Of a DNA stretch of 46,212 nucleotides, positions 38,172 to 45,346 are shown piece after piece. A program made the position numbers and the translations under genes. Source of the stretch: a virus; the IMG/VR virus record IMGVR_UViG_3300033986_000111, positions 1 to 46,212 of that record. One strand, given 5' to 3'. The notes below the pieces were generated by a model. The model saw nothing but the letters and a program-made list of their open reading frames with translations, did no database searches and was not told the origin of the DNA. Position 1 is the stretch's first letter; every line of letters starts with the position of its first letter.

Positions 38172-38185
38172 GGAGGTGTTGTTAG

Positions 38186-38989
38186 GTGAGAGTGTGCATT
38201 GATCCCGGCCACGGGGGGAGCGACCCGGGGGCCATGGGGGTAAACGGCCGGACAGAAAAAGAGACCAACCTCCGGGTGGCGCTTCTCGTTGAGCAGGAAC
38301 TAAAGAGCAGGGGCATTGATGTGCTGCTGACCAGGCGGGACGACCGGGACGTTAGCCTCTCCGAGCGGTGCCAGATAGCAAACCGCTGGGGAGCCGATAT
38401 TTTCGTGAGCCTCCATGCGGATGCCGCGGGCGGTCCGAGCGCCAAGGGACACCATGCTATCCATAGTATCCATTCGCAACCCGGCAAGGGCGGCAACAAG
38501 TTGGCCAGGCTTTTAGTGGACCAGGTTAGCCTGGCTACGGGCCGGCAACCCTTCTCCCGGGGAGACAGGGGCGTATGGACCAGAGAGAGCCAGAAGCACC
38601 CGGGAGTTGACTACTATGCGGTAATCCGCGAGACGGACATGCCGGCGGCCATATTGGAGCGCGGTTTCCTCACAAACCCGGAGGAGGCGGCCCTGCTGTT
38701 TGACGATGGTTTTCTGCGGAAACAGGCCCAGGGGATTGCCCGGGCTATCATGATGTACTTCGGTTTAAAAATCGAGGAGGTGGCGGTAGCATTGTTCAAG
38801 GACATCATAGGCCACTGGGCTCAGGGCAACATCGAGCATCTGGCTCAACTGGGGATCGTGCGCGGCCGGGAGGACGGCACTTTCGCCCCGGATGCGCCGA
38901 TCACCAGGGCGGAAGCGGCTGTGATCGTGGACCGGGCCATCGAGTACGTCCTGGCCGAGGTTAAGAAAATGATCAAGGAGGCGGCGTAA
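38186..38989 (+). CDS. endolysin: N-acetylmuramoyl-L-alanine amidase with SLH domain
   Basis: GTG 38186 with AAGGAGGTGTTGTTAG upstream. Residues 1-190 are an Amidase_3 catalytic domain: CIDPGHGGSDPGA with the first zinc His (about 8), EKETNLRVALLV with Glu, FVSLHADAAGG with His and the final AAILERGFLTNPEEAALLF with the catalytic Glu. Residues about 205-255 are a single S-layer homology domain (LFKDIIGHWAQGNIEHLAQL, GTFAPDAPITRAEAAVI). It cuts the amide link between muramic acid and L-alanine. No signal peptide, so release through a holin is expected. SLH domains bind pyruvylated wall polymers. Confidence 0.93.
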   Translation: MRVCIDPGHGGSDPGAMGVNGRTEKETNLRVALLVEQELKSRGIDVLLTRRDDRDVSLSERCQIANRWGADIFVSLHADAAGGPSAKGHHAIHSIHSQPGKGGNKLARLLVDQVSLATGRQPFSRGDRGVWTRESQKHPGVDYYAVIRETDMPAAILERGFLTNPEEAALLFDDGFLRKQAQGIARAIMMYFGLKIEEVAVALFKDIIGHWAQGNIEHLAQLGIVRGREDGTFAPDAPITRAEAAVIVDRAIEYVLAEVKKMIKEAA

Positions 38990-39358
38990 ATGGACGATTT
39001 GCTTTTGCGGATGCTGTATGATGTTCTAGTTCTGCTGGCTACCGTAGCAGCCGGTTATGCTGTAGCCTGGCTCCGTAAGCGCTTGGGCGTTGAGGGTATG
39101 AAGCAGGTTGAAGCAGAACTGGCTGCTAAAGAGCAGCTGGCAGCACTGGCAGTACGGTTTGTAGAACAAGTCTACCGGGACCTGCATGGCGAGCAGAAAT
39201 ATCAAAAAGCCGCCGAGTGGCTGGCGGCCCGAGCTGGGGAGCTGGGCCTGAAGGTGACACCCGAGGAGATCAAGGGCTTAATCGAAGCGGCATTGCGGGC
39301 GTTTAAAGACGAGTTTGGCGAGGAATGGGCTAAGGTGACGAGCAATGCAAGAAACTAA
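38990..39358 (+). CDS. LLH-type phage holin
   Basis: ATG 38990 directly follows the endolysin stop, with CAAGGAGGCGGCGTAA upstream. The 122-residue protein has one N-terminal membrane helix (about 8-28: MLYDVLVLLATVAAGYAVAW). A long charged helical domain follows (VEAELAAKEQLAALAVRFVE, KYQKAAEWLAARAGELGLKV, IKGLIEAALRAFKDEFGEEW), as in the LLH holin family. It would form the membrane lesion that releases the amidase. Confidence 0.85.
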   Translation: MDDLLLRMLYDVLVLLATVAAGYAVAWLRKRLGVEGMKQVEAELAAKEQLAALAVRFVEQVYRDLHGEQKYQKAAEWLAARAGELGLKVTPEEIKGLIEAALRAFKDEFGEEWAKVTSNARN

Positions 39359-39464
39359 ATGCCCTATCTGCGGTAGCGAATGGGACGGTATCGGTATCTG
39401 TCCAGATTGCGAGCTGGACCGAGCTTTGATGGAGGTGGCCGCCGGTGCTTATCAGGATAACTAG
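39345..39464 (+). CDS. 39-aa zinc-ribbon microprotein
   Basis: ATG 39345 overlaps the holin end by 14 bases, with TAAGGTGACGAGCA upstream, and the frame ends at TAG 39462-39464. The product has two knuckles, CPICGS and CPDCEL, 12 residues apart, forming a four-Cys zinc ribbon, then a short helix. Its stop overlaps the next gene's start region. Function unknown. Confidence 0.6.
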   Translation: MQETKCPICGSEWDGIGICPDCELDRALMEVAAGAYQDN

Positions 39465-39642
39465 GGGTAAAGACCTCTACTACCCCGGCGAGCTAATCTC
39501 TGTGGAGGAGGCTACCGCCCAGGAGTGGTTCGCTCAGGGCCTGGCGGAGCCAGCCACATGTCCCGACTGCGGTAGCCAATTGGAGGACGCCGGGTGCCGG
39601 GTGTATTGCCCGGATTGCGGGCTGCGAAAGTGGAAGGATTAA
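39445..39642 (+). CDS. small protein with C-terminal zinc ribbon, 65 aa
   Basis: GTG 39445 with TGGAGGTGGCCGCCG upstream. The N-terminal half (IRITRGKDLYYPGELISVEE) is a small beta domain of the type seen near phage heads and lysis genes. The C-terminal half has CPDCGSQLEDAGCRVYCPDCG, a full CxxC/CxxC zinc ribbon. It ends the rightward late operon. Function unknown. Confidence 0.65.
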   Translation: MLIRITRGKDLYYPGELISVEEATAQEWFAQGLAEPATCPDCGSQLEDAGCRVYCPDCGLRKWKD

Positions 39643-39647
39643 GTTAC

Positions 39648-39720
39648 TTGACAAAAACAGGGGAACCGACACTTTTAAGAAAGCAAGCATATTCCTTTCT
39701 AGCACTAAATAGGGTAGAAT
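39648..39720 (+). promoter_or_regulatory. possible promoter region for the lone gene at 39767
   Basis: The 124-bp gap 39643-39766 is AT-rich. It holds a perfect -35-like TTGACA (39648-39653), but only a poor -10 (ACTTTT) at 17-bp spacing. Further on, TAGAAT (39715-39720) could be a -10 with a weak -35. No hairpin terminator for the late operon was found here. The promoter call is tentative. Confidence 0.35.
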
Positions 39721-39766
39721 AGTAGGTGAAGTAAACTGATATCCCAGAGCGTAAGGGTGCAAATTT

Positions 39767-40225
39767 ATGAGTAAGAACTTTCCACATTGGTTGACAGCAG
39801 ATATAATTCTTCCCCAACTGGTAGAACGATATTGCCGGCTTGCGATTGAGAGCAATGAAAATGATGTTAATATCAGCCTTCTTGACCCGAAAATTATTTG
39901 GTTAGTGCCTCCGGAGGATAGGGAAAAATTCCAACAAATTTACATTGAATTTGCTAGTTTAATGATGCAACTACTCAAACCCACGCTAGATAGATATATT
40001 GGCACCACCAATGAGCCTAAAACCCTTCATTGCTTGAAGGCAGACGTGGAAAATGGACTGCAATCTTTGAAGCAGCATTGCGGATATACGTATAAAGATA
40101 TTCTGCTTATGATGCTCCTCGAAGGCGAAGAGGAGCGGAAACAGATTATCAGCAAGGTTTTGCAGTTGCAACCAGTGCCGATATTTCACATTCGGGGTTG
40201 TTGGGAATTAAAGCCAGTCCCCTAA
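39767..40225 (+). CDS. lone accessory (moron) gene, 152 aa
   Basis: ATG 39767 with GTAAGGGTGCAAATTT upstream. The 152-residue product is soluble and mostly helical, with WLTADIILPQLVERYCRLAI near the start and GYTYKDILLMMLLEGEEERK near 110-130. No known domain recognised. The gene is AT-richer than its neighbours, stands alone between the lysis cassette and the integrase, and is followed by its own terminator. This is the usual pattern of a lysogenic-conversion or defence gene near the attachment site. That role is inference. Confidence 0.7.
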   Translation: MSKNFPHWLTADIILPQLVERYCRLAIESNENDVNISLLDPKIIWLVPPEDREKFQQIYIEFASLMMQLLKPTLDRYIGTTNEPKTLHCLKADVENGLQSLKQHCGYTYKDILLMMLLEGEEERKQIISKVLQLQPVPIFHIRGCWELKPVP

Positions 40226-40244
40226 GTAATTAGGGGCTTTTTTT
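40219..40244. terminator. bidirectional terminator between convergent operons
   Basis: CCCCTAA (40219-40225) pairs with TTAGGGG (40230-40236) around GTAA, followed by C and seven T on the + strand. It overlaps the last codons of the rightward gene and the last codon of the leftward integrase, so it would stop rightward transcription strongly. On the - strand the stem is followed by a weaker U-run, so leftward termination is less sure. Confidence 0.85.
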
Positions 40245-42303
40245 ATTCTTCCAGGACTTTCAAATACTGATTAAGTACGTTAAAATATCGAGGTAAGGGT
40301 ACATGCTTCCCCTGCTCCCAGTTGCGGAGTGTTTTCGGGTCCACGCCTATAGCCAGGGCCATTTCCTCTTTCGTAAGGCCATGATATAGACGGGCTTTGG
40401 TAATACGCTGGCCCAGGGTGTTCTCTGGTAATTTTTCAAAACAGCCCAGGTAAGCGATAGGGACGCCCAAGGCTTTGGCCAGTAATCGTAAGTTAGGCAG
40501 CGCAGCATTGAACTTATCCGCCTCCAAATTCCCGATGGCAGTAACGGATAATCCGGTAGCTGTTGACAGGTCGCGGATGGTCATATTCTTCGCTACCCTA
40601 GCCTGCCTTAAACGAGCGCCTGGGCTATCTCCTGACCACTGGTGGCCCAATAACCACGGCGGCATTTTTGCCCGCCGAACCACAGAAAGGTCAAGGATAT
40701 TCTCTGCACGCTTGGCGGTTCGTGAAACAACCTTGGAGAAAGTGTATCGAGCGGTAACTACTGCCCGGGGACGCCCATTGTCTCCGGGTTTTGTATCTAT
40801 AATTATTTCCTTCACCAGTGCTCGAACAATTTCCCGACGCACTTCAAATGGCGGATTAGCCTCCAGTTTTGCCTTCAGGTCGGCAAGCAGTTCCTCGGCA
40901 GAATTAAACTGCTGGGCTAGCCCTTCCTCAGCCTCGATTTGCTTTTCCAGGTCACGGGCCCGCTGGTCCAGAGACGCCTTTTCCCGGGCAATCTGTTGCA
41001 GCTGCTGTTCTACATCCACACTTCCAATAATGCGCTTTCTGTAGAGGTCGAGAATGCTTTGTTTCTCGGCCTCTTTTTCTTTTGCGGCGTTCCTGACCAT
41101 TTCCAGTTCTGCGGTCAGGGCCGCCTTTTGCGACTTCCTTTCCTCCATGCTGGCGGCCAGTTCCTTAATGGCGTCACCCGGGTTATTGATGAAATCCACG
41201 CAAGCCTGCCACACCATGTCCTCGATCCATTCCTGAGGGACGTTCTTTGATGTACACTTCCCGTCTAGTGGGCCACGGTAAGCCGTTTTGCCGCCGCAGA
41301 CGTAGTAAGACTTAGGTTTTCCTCCAGGGCCACCGTAGGCAGTGCCATGGTAGGTCAGACCGCAGACCCCGCACTTGATAAGACCACGTAGCAGGTATTG
41401 CCGCTTGGCATTCTTCATGGCCTCCAGCTGGTTGTCACGCAGAACCTGCTGGGCTTTTTCCCATGTTTCTTCGGTTACCAGTGCAGGAACTTCCCTGGGT
41501 ATTAGCTCGCGCTTTTTATTGGTTCGCTTGCCATAGTAATGGATGCCTTTGTAGGTAGTGTTCACTACCATGTTCCGGATTCGCCCGGGCCTCCATATAC
41601 CTGCGGTGTTGACCTTGCGCTTTCCTCGTTTTATTTGTCGACCGTCCTTAGTGTAAGACGGCGGCACACCCAGGGCATTCAGGTAATCAGCCACCTTGAT
41701 GGTGGAATAGCCCTGGTCTGCAATAAGGCGGTATATCAGCCGCACCACGTCGGCTTCGCTCATGTCCATGCCAGGGAGCGGGTCCTCGTTAATCTCCAGA
41801 TATCCTTCTTCGTTGACCCGGTACCCGTACGGCACTATACCACCCAGCCACTTCCCCGCGCGGGCGGCACGGTTGGCACCGTACCACATGCGCTCAAGGA
41901 TGGTCTCGCGCTCTAAATCGGCGACGCCGGCCAGGATGGTCAATAAAAAGCGACCATTGGGGTCGCCGGTGTCAAATGGTTCTGTCATGCTGCGGATTTT
42001 AACGCCATGCTGCTCCAAATCATAGACGGCATTCAGAATGATGCGGGCAGACCGTCCCAGACGGTCCAGCCGGTATATTAGGAGCAACTCAAACCGGCCG
42101 GCCTTGGCATCCTCCAGAAGACGGCGTCCTTCTTCCCGCATTTCGAGCGGGATTGTTCCTGTCACGCCATCATCTCGATACCACTCCACTACGTCTAGTT
42201 GGTGAAGGTCACAATATTTCCTGGCAAATTCCAGCTGGTTCTCAATGGTCCCGCGTTCAGCCTGGTCCTCACTGCTTACGCGAGCATAGACGGCTACCCT
42301 CAT
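40243..42303 (-). CDS. int: large serine recombinase (integrase) with two C-terminal HTH domains
   Basis: ATG at 42303 has AAGGGGGTGAAAAA upstream and overlaps the preceding stop. The 686-residue protein has, in order, a resolvase domain (RVAVYARVSSEDQAERG with the nucleophile Ser; YRLDRLGRS), a recombinase domain (GANRAARAGKWLGGIVPYGY, GVPPSYTKDG), a zinc ribbon (LIKCGVCGLTYHG...YYVCGG...GKCTSK) and a long coiled coil (about 380-460). The extra part, about 562-686, is two XRE-type HTH units: LRQARVAKNMTIRDLSTATG, then ITKARLYHGLTKEEMALAIG and VDPKTLRNWEQGKHVP. The core catalyses attP-attB integration. The HTH pair is unusual for this family. Confidence 0.93.
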   Translation of the reverse strand: MRVAVYARVSSEDQAERGTIENQLEFARKYCDLHQLDVVEWYRDDGVTGTIPLEMREEGRRLLEDAKAGRFELLLIYRLDRLGRSARIILNAVYDLEQHGVKIRSMTEPFDTGDPNGRFLLTILAGVADLERETILERMWYGANRAARAGKWLGGIVPYGYRVNEEGYLEINEDPLPGMDMSEADVVRLIYRLIADQGYSTIKVADYLNALGVPPSYTKDGRQIKRGKRKVNTAGIWRPGRIRNMVVNTTYKGIHYYGKRTNKKRELIPREVPALVTEETWEKAQQVLRDNQLEAMKNAKRQYLLRGLIKCGVCGLTYHGTAYGGPGGKPKSYYVCGGKTAYRGPLDGKCTSKNVPQEWIEDMVWQACVDFINNPGDAIKELAASMEERKSQKAALTAELEMVRNAAKEKEAEKQSILDLYRKRIIGSVDVEQQLQQIAREKASLDQRARDLEKQIEAEEGLAQQFNSAEELLADLKAKLEANPPFEVRREIVRALVKEIIIDTKPGDNGRPRAVVTARYTFSKVVSRTAKRAENILDLSVVRRAKMPPWLLGHQWSGDSPGARLRQARVAKNMTIRDLSTATGLSVTAIGNLEADKFNAALPNLRLLAKALGVPIAYLGCFEKLPENTLGQRITKARLYHGLTKEEMALAIGVDPKTLRNWEQGKHVPLPRYFNVLNQYLKVLEE

Positions 42304-42899
42304 TTTTTCACCCCCTTGTATTTCAGGTATTCCGATAAAAACTGTTCGATCCATTGTTTGGTCTGATCATATCTTTGCTGCAGTTCTTCGTTGCTCAAAT
42401 CGCCCTGTTTGGCGTGATATAAATTACCGGTGCGCTTGCCACTTCGCGCCTTGTCCAATTTCCTACAGATAACCTCATAACGATAGTGGTGAACGTAAAG
42501 GAAATGGACATGGTGGAACTTCCTGCCCGTCCAACGAATAAACCGTTCAAACGTAGGGTCATTGTCACGCTCATTGCTGTAAGTAAGGCAATAGAACGGA
42601 CGTTCTTTGAGTATGTGGTTATAAATATCCACATATTCCTCCCAGCGGTCAGTCTTATCCAGGAGCTTCAAGAGAAAGTCGAGCAGTTTCATTTCGTATT
42701 GCTCATAGACCTCTCTTTTAAATGCAGCCTTTTTGATTTCCAGATAATGAAGCAGCATGCCCACCGTGTTAAGGGCACGCTCATAGTCCCGTGTTGCCAT
42801 GACCAGCCATTGAACTGATAGCCACACTGGGTCAGACAATACGACCTTGAACTTTCGTTCAAAGTCGCCATCCAGGATTAGAGAATTTTGCCCGTCCAT
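42300..42899 (-). CDS. unknown protein in the lysogeny operon, 199 aa
   Basis: Starts at ATG 42899, one base after the ImmA-like gene's stop, and ends by ATGA overlap with the integrase. The mostly helical protein contains RDYERALNTVGMLLHYLEIK, EQYEMKLLDFLLKLLDKTDR, WEEYVDIYNHILKERPFYCL and a Tyr/His-rich FHHVHFLYVHHYRYEVICRK. The C-terminus is basic and helical. No family recognised. Position between repressor/ImmA and integrase suggests a part in lysogeny control or integration, or a cargo gene. Confidence 0.7.
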   Translation of the reverse strand: MDGQNSLILDGDFERKFKVVLSDPVWLSVQWLVMATRDYERALNTVGMLLHYLEIKKAAFKREVYEQYEMKLLDFLLKLLDKTDRWEEYVDIYNHILKERPFYCLTYSNERDNDPTFERFIRWTGRKFHHVHFLYVHHYRYEVICRKLDKARSGKRTGNLYHAKQGDLSNEELQQRYDQTKQWIEQFLSEYLKYKGVKK

Positions 42900-42900
42900 G

Positions 42901-43347
42901 TCACATAACCATCGCCTGTAGTTTATCCCGGATATCCGGCAGGGCCATGCGGAAGTCCACCATATCCTCCGTCACATCGAAATGCTCTGCCAGCTCCCAA
43001 CGCTCATAAATACCCTTTCTAAAGGCAAGACGGAGCTTGTCCAGGGGCATCAAGTGCAAGGCCGCCCAGCGCATAGCGCGGTATTCTACTCTGCTTATCT
43101 CGAGACGGTCCCTGTAGTGGAACAACGTTAGGGGAATGGAGTTGCCCGTACTGGTGAAATGGTGCCCTAGTTCCTCAGCCAACACGCAGCGGAAATGTGC
43201 TCTGCTCTCAAAAAGAGACCTTGCCAGCCCAATAACCGGAGGCAATCCTGGGAAAGACCAATAAACCGCCTCCAAAGGCGGCCGAAAGTCCCAATACTCA
43301 ACGACGATTCCATGCTCGTCCGCCATTTTCAGTAGCGAGAACGGCAT
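42901..43347 (-). CDS. ImmA/IrrE-like protein
   Basis: A 148-residue protein directly downstream of the repressor. It has the ImmA/IrrE layout: HGIVVEYWDFRPP, LPPVIGLARSLFESRAHFRC, then VLAEELGHHFTSTGN (about 53-67). The canonical HExxH reads EELGH here, with Glu in place of the first His; the second His and a further His are kept. The C-terminus has the usual WAALHLMPLDKLRLAFRKGI and HFDVTEDMVDFRM helices. ImmA proteins cleave the phage or ICE repressor to trigger induction. If the missing His matters, activity may depend on another ligand. Confidence 0.82.
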   Translation of the reverse strand: MPFSLLKMADEHGIVVEYWDFRPPLEAVYWSFPGLPPVIGLARSLFESRAHFRCVLAEELGHHFTSTGNSIPLTLFHYRDRLEISRVEYRAMRWAALHLMPLDKLRLAFRKGIYERWELAEHFDVTEDMVDFRMALPDIRDKLQAMVM

Positions 43348-43349
43348 GG

Positions 43350-43733
43350 CTATTCCCTTCCTTTACCGTACTTCCTTAATATGAATTCCTTGAATTCTTC
43401 GAGGGACTTCCTGGCTTCCTCGGGCAGTTCAGACATTGGGTCATCTGATCTGTGGGCGGCTATGGTCTCTATACCATTATTAGATTTTTCCTTGTCGAGC
43501 TTATAACTTCCGTCTATTCTCTTGGTGCCGTCTAATGTAGTGCGCCCAAGAAGATAGTCAACAGAAACATTAAAGACTTCGGCTAAACGAATTAACGTTT
43601 CATAATCGGGCTGCCGCTTACCTGATTCGTAAAATGAAACGGTCGATTCCCCTATTGATAACAACTTCGCTAGTTCGGCTTGGGTTAACCCCTTTTCTTT
43701 TCTAAGTTGTCGTAACCTTTTACCAAAGTTCAT
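43350..43733 (-). CDS. cI-like XRE family repressor
   Basis: ATG at 43733 with GGTGGTGATAACC upstream; a longer frame to 43745 lies in that site. The 127-residue product has an HTH domain at 3-62 (FGKRLRQLRKEKGLTQAELA, SIGESTVSFYESGKRQPDYE). A short hinge follows, then a C-terminal helical region (MSELPEEARKSLEEFKEFIL), which probably dimerises or is recognised by the ImmA-like neighbour. It has no S24 peptidase domain, so it would not self-cleave by RecA. It is divergent to the Cro-like gene and would bind the repeats between them. Confidence 0.88.
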   Translation of the reverse strand: MNFGKRLRQLRKEKGLTQAELAKLLSIGESTVSFYESGKRQPDYETLIRLAEVFNVSVDYLLGRTTLDGTKRIDGSYKLDKEKSNNGIETIAAHRSDDPMSELPEEARKSLEEFKEFILRKYGKGRE

Positions 43734-43753
43734 GGTTATCACCACCTATTAAT

Positions 43754-43782
43754 ATTATACCTTGCAAATAGCAAAGTTTACA
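43754..43782 (-). promoter_or_regulatory. leftward (repressor/integrase operon) promoter
   Basis: Read on the - strand, TATAAT (43759-43754) is preceded 17 bp earlier by a weak -35, TGTAAA (43782-43777). One operator copy (43761-43780) lies between the two boxes. It would drive repressor, ImmA-like, unknown and integrase genes. The weak -35 suggests low or activated expression. Confidence 0.65.
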
Positions 43783-43880
43783 GATGGCAAGAACAAACTT
43801 TGCAAAAACGAAATTTTATCTTGACAAAGTGCAAAGTCGAGTTTATAATCGAATTAGAACTTGGCGAACAGCAAAGTTAA
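43761..43880. promoter_or_regulatory. operator array for repressor/Cro
   Basis: Three direct copies of about 20 bp share CTTG, then six or seven variable bases, then GCAAAGT: 43761-43780, 43820-43839 and 43860-43880. A fourth, inverted core AACTTTGC lies at 43796-43803. Copies sit inside the leftward promoter, over the rightward -35, and just downstream of the rightward -10. This is the expected arrangement for a cI/Cro-type switch. Binding is inferred from position and repetition. Confidence 0.75.
43821..43849 (+). promoter_or_regulatory. rightward early promoter, perfect sigma-70 consensus
   Basis: TTGACA (43821-43826), a 17-bp spacer and TATAAT (43844-43849). Transcription would begin near 43856. 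It is covered by operator copies at 43820 and 43860 and faces the Cro-like gene. It is expected to be very strong when unrepressed and to drive the early region. Confidence 0.9.
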
Positions 43881-43893
43881 TGGAGGTGATGGC

Positions 43894-44145
43894 ATGAATA
43901 AGCTAAAACAATTCCGCGAAGAAGCTGGTTTAACCCAAAAGCAAATTGCTGAAAAACTTGGTGTTTCAGAAAGTTACTATTGCCAGCTTGAAAACAACAA
44001 GAGACGGATGTCTTTGCAATTAGCATTAGACATTGCAGCTATTCTGAAAAAAACGCCGAATGATATTTTTTTACCCAGTAACTTTGCGGAACGCCAAGAA
44101 CAAAATAAAAATTCGGATGCCTTTGATGCCACTGGAACCGAATGA
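43894..44145 (+). CDS. Cro-like XRE regulator, 83 aa
   Basis: ATG 43894 with AATGGAGGTGATGGC upstream decides the start over the open frame from 43861. The HTH is at about 3-58 (LKQFREEAGLTQKQIAEKLG, VSESYYCQLENNKRRMSLQL), then AAILKKTPNDIFLPSNFAE and a polar tail. It is the first gene of the rightward early operon, opposite the repressor. It probably binds the same operators and favours lytic growth, as Cro does. Confidence 0.85.
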   Translation: MNKLKQFREEAGLTQKQIAEKLGVSESYYCQLENNKRRMSLQLALDIAAILKKTPNDIFLPSNFAERQEQNKNSDAFDATGTE

Positions 44146-44159
44146 TTGGAGGTATATCT

Positions 44160-44846
44160 GTGCACGACAAGGTGTTTGAATACGAGAACCACTACGCAAT
44201 GAAAAAGAACCGTATCAAAGTACTAGAAAATAGCCGCTTTACATGCCAATACTGCGGCGGGACTGCCACAGAAGTTCACCACAAAGACGGATCTAAAAAT
44301 AATCACGCACCAGATAATCTAATTCCAGTTTGCCACAAATGCCATATGCAAATTCACGCTGACGAAAATAGCGCTCCACGATGGGACACTGAAATGATTT
44401 TAGTTGCCATGATGCAACATGGGTTAAACAAAGGCGAGCTTGCTGCGCGAGCAGGCATTACTCGCCAGACTATAACTCGGCTACTAAAAACGGGCTTAAC
44501 CAAAAATAGCACCATGAAACGAATAGCGAACATATTAGGATATCCAATTGAAGCATTTCTCTTACCGAAAGAGGCCTTTAAACTCAGTCAACTCGAAAAA
44601 CGTGCGGCAACTATCAACGATATCAAGCTGGCTATTGAATGCAAACTGGAAGCGGTACAAGACCCTGTTCTTCACAGACGCTATCACATTTGGATCGCCA
44701 ACGATATTAAACGGCGTTTTGGAGTCAGATCATATTTTGATGTTCCCAAAGAGCGCATCGACGAAGCTATCGAGTTTATTAAACAGTGGGCAATTCCCGG
44801 TACCAATAATCAAGAGGCGGCCACCACCGAGGCCGTAAACCAATAA
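44160..44846 (+). CDS. HNH + HTH + ORF6C-like fusion regulator
   Basis: GTG 44160 with ATTGGAGGTATATCT upstream. The 228-residue protein has three parts. An HNH-type zinc domain (about 15-65) shows SRFTCQYCGGTATEVHHKDG, NNHAPDNLIPVCHKCHMQIH. An XRE-like HTH (about 80-140) shows MMQHGLNKGELAARAGITRQ, then RIANILGYPIEAFLLPKE. A C-terminal ORF6C-like domain (about 178-212) shows HIWIANDIKRRFGVRSYFDV and ERIDEAIEFIKQWA. ORF6C occurs in phage antirepressors, while HNH brings possible DNA cutting. It is the second early gene after Cro. A role as an antirepressor or nuclease regulator is inferred. Confidence 0.8.
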   Translation: MHDKVFEYENHYAMKKNRIKVLENSRFTCQYCGGTATEVHHKDGSKNNHAPDNLIPVCHKCHMQIHADENSAPRWDTEMILVAMMQHGLNKGELAARAGITRQTITRLLKTGLTKNSTMKRIANILGYPIEAFLLPKEAFKLSQLEKRAATINDIKLAIECKLEAVQDPVLHRRYHIWIANDIKRRFGVRSYFDVPKERIDEAIEFIKQWAIPGTNNQEAATTEAVNQ

Positions 44847-44868
44847 CTCATTAAAGGAGGTGATCCCT

Positions 44869-45282
44869 ATGTTATCCCAAGACGCAATGGCTACCGCCCG
44901 CGCAGAAGCCCTTGCCCACATCCGGAAAGCCTCCCTTGTTAGGGAATTGGCCACCATCATGGCAGGTTCGAAGCGGGACAATTGGCCGGTGAAAATTAAG
45001 GTTTGCGCCGGCGAGTATTTCGAGGTCTCCGGTCGTTATACAAGATTTGACCTCTACCTAACCGAGACCAATGCCGGTTATCTGGTGTCAATCCCCAATC
45101 ATAACAGGTGCGGTCACGTGCCTGCAGACTGCAGCGCCTACGACGTCATGGACTATGTCGGGATTGAAAACCAGGTCGATGCCACTACTTTGGCGGCGGC
45201 TATTCGATATCTGGTGTCCGCAGGATTAGCGTGCAGTCACCCTTCACCATCAATGCTACCAGAGAAAGAGGGTGATAAATAG
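44869..45282 (+). CDS. hypothetical early protein, 137 aa
   Basis: ATG 44869 with AAAGGAGGTGATCCCT upstream; the in-frame GTG at 44860 is part of that site. The N-terminal helix (ATARAEALAHIRKASLVREL) is followed by an alpha/beta domain (KIKVCAGEYFEVSGRYTRFD, GYLVSIPNHNRCGHVPADC) and a C-terminal helical segment. Four Cys are dispersed and not in ribbon spacing. Family not recognised. Confidence 0.65.
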   Translation: MLSQDAMATARAEALAHIRKASLVRELATIMAGSKRDNWPVKIKVCAGEYFEVSGRYTRFDLYLTETNAGYLVSIPNHNRCGHVPADCSAYDVMDYVGIENQVDATTLAAAIRYLVSAGLACSHPSPSMLPEKEGDK

Positions 45283-45346
45283 CCGGCCGGCTCTACAAAT
45301 GGGACAGCTCGAAATGCCCTAACTCTACTGGGAGGAGGTGATAGGG

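Noticed and set aside
39643-39766. Attachment site attP
   Set aside because: Expected near the integrase, but no imperfect inverted repeat with a central dinucleotide could be singled out by eye, so no coordinates are claimed.
40475-41044. Long rightward frames across the integrase gene
   Set aside because: They are antisense shadows of the integrase, Ser/Arg-rich and without ribosome sites.
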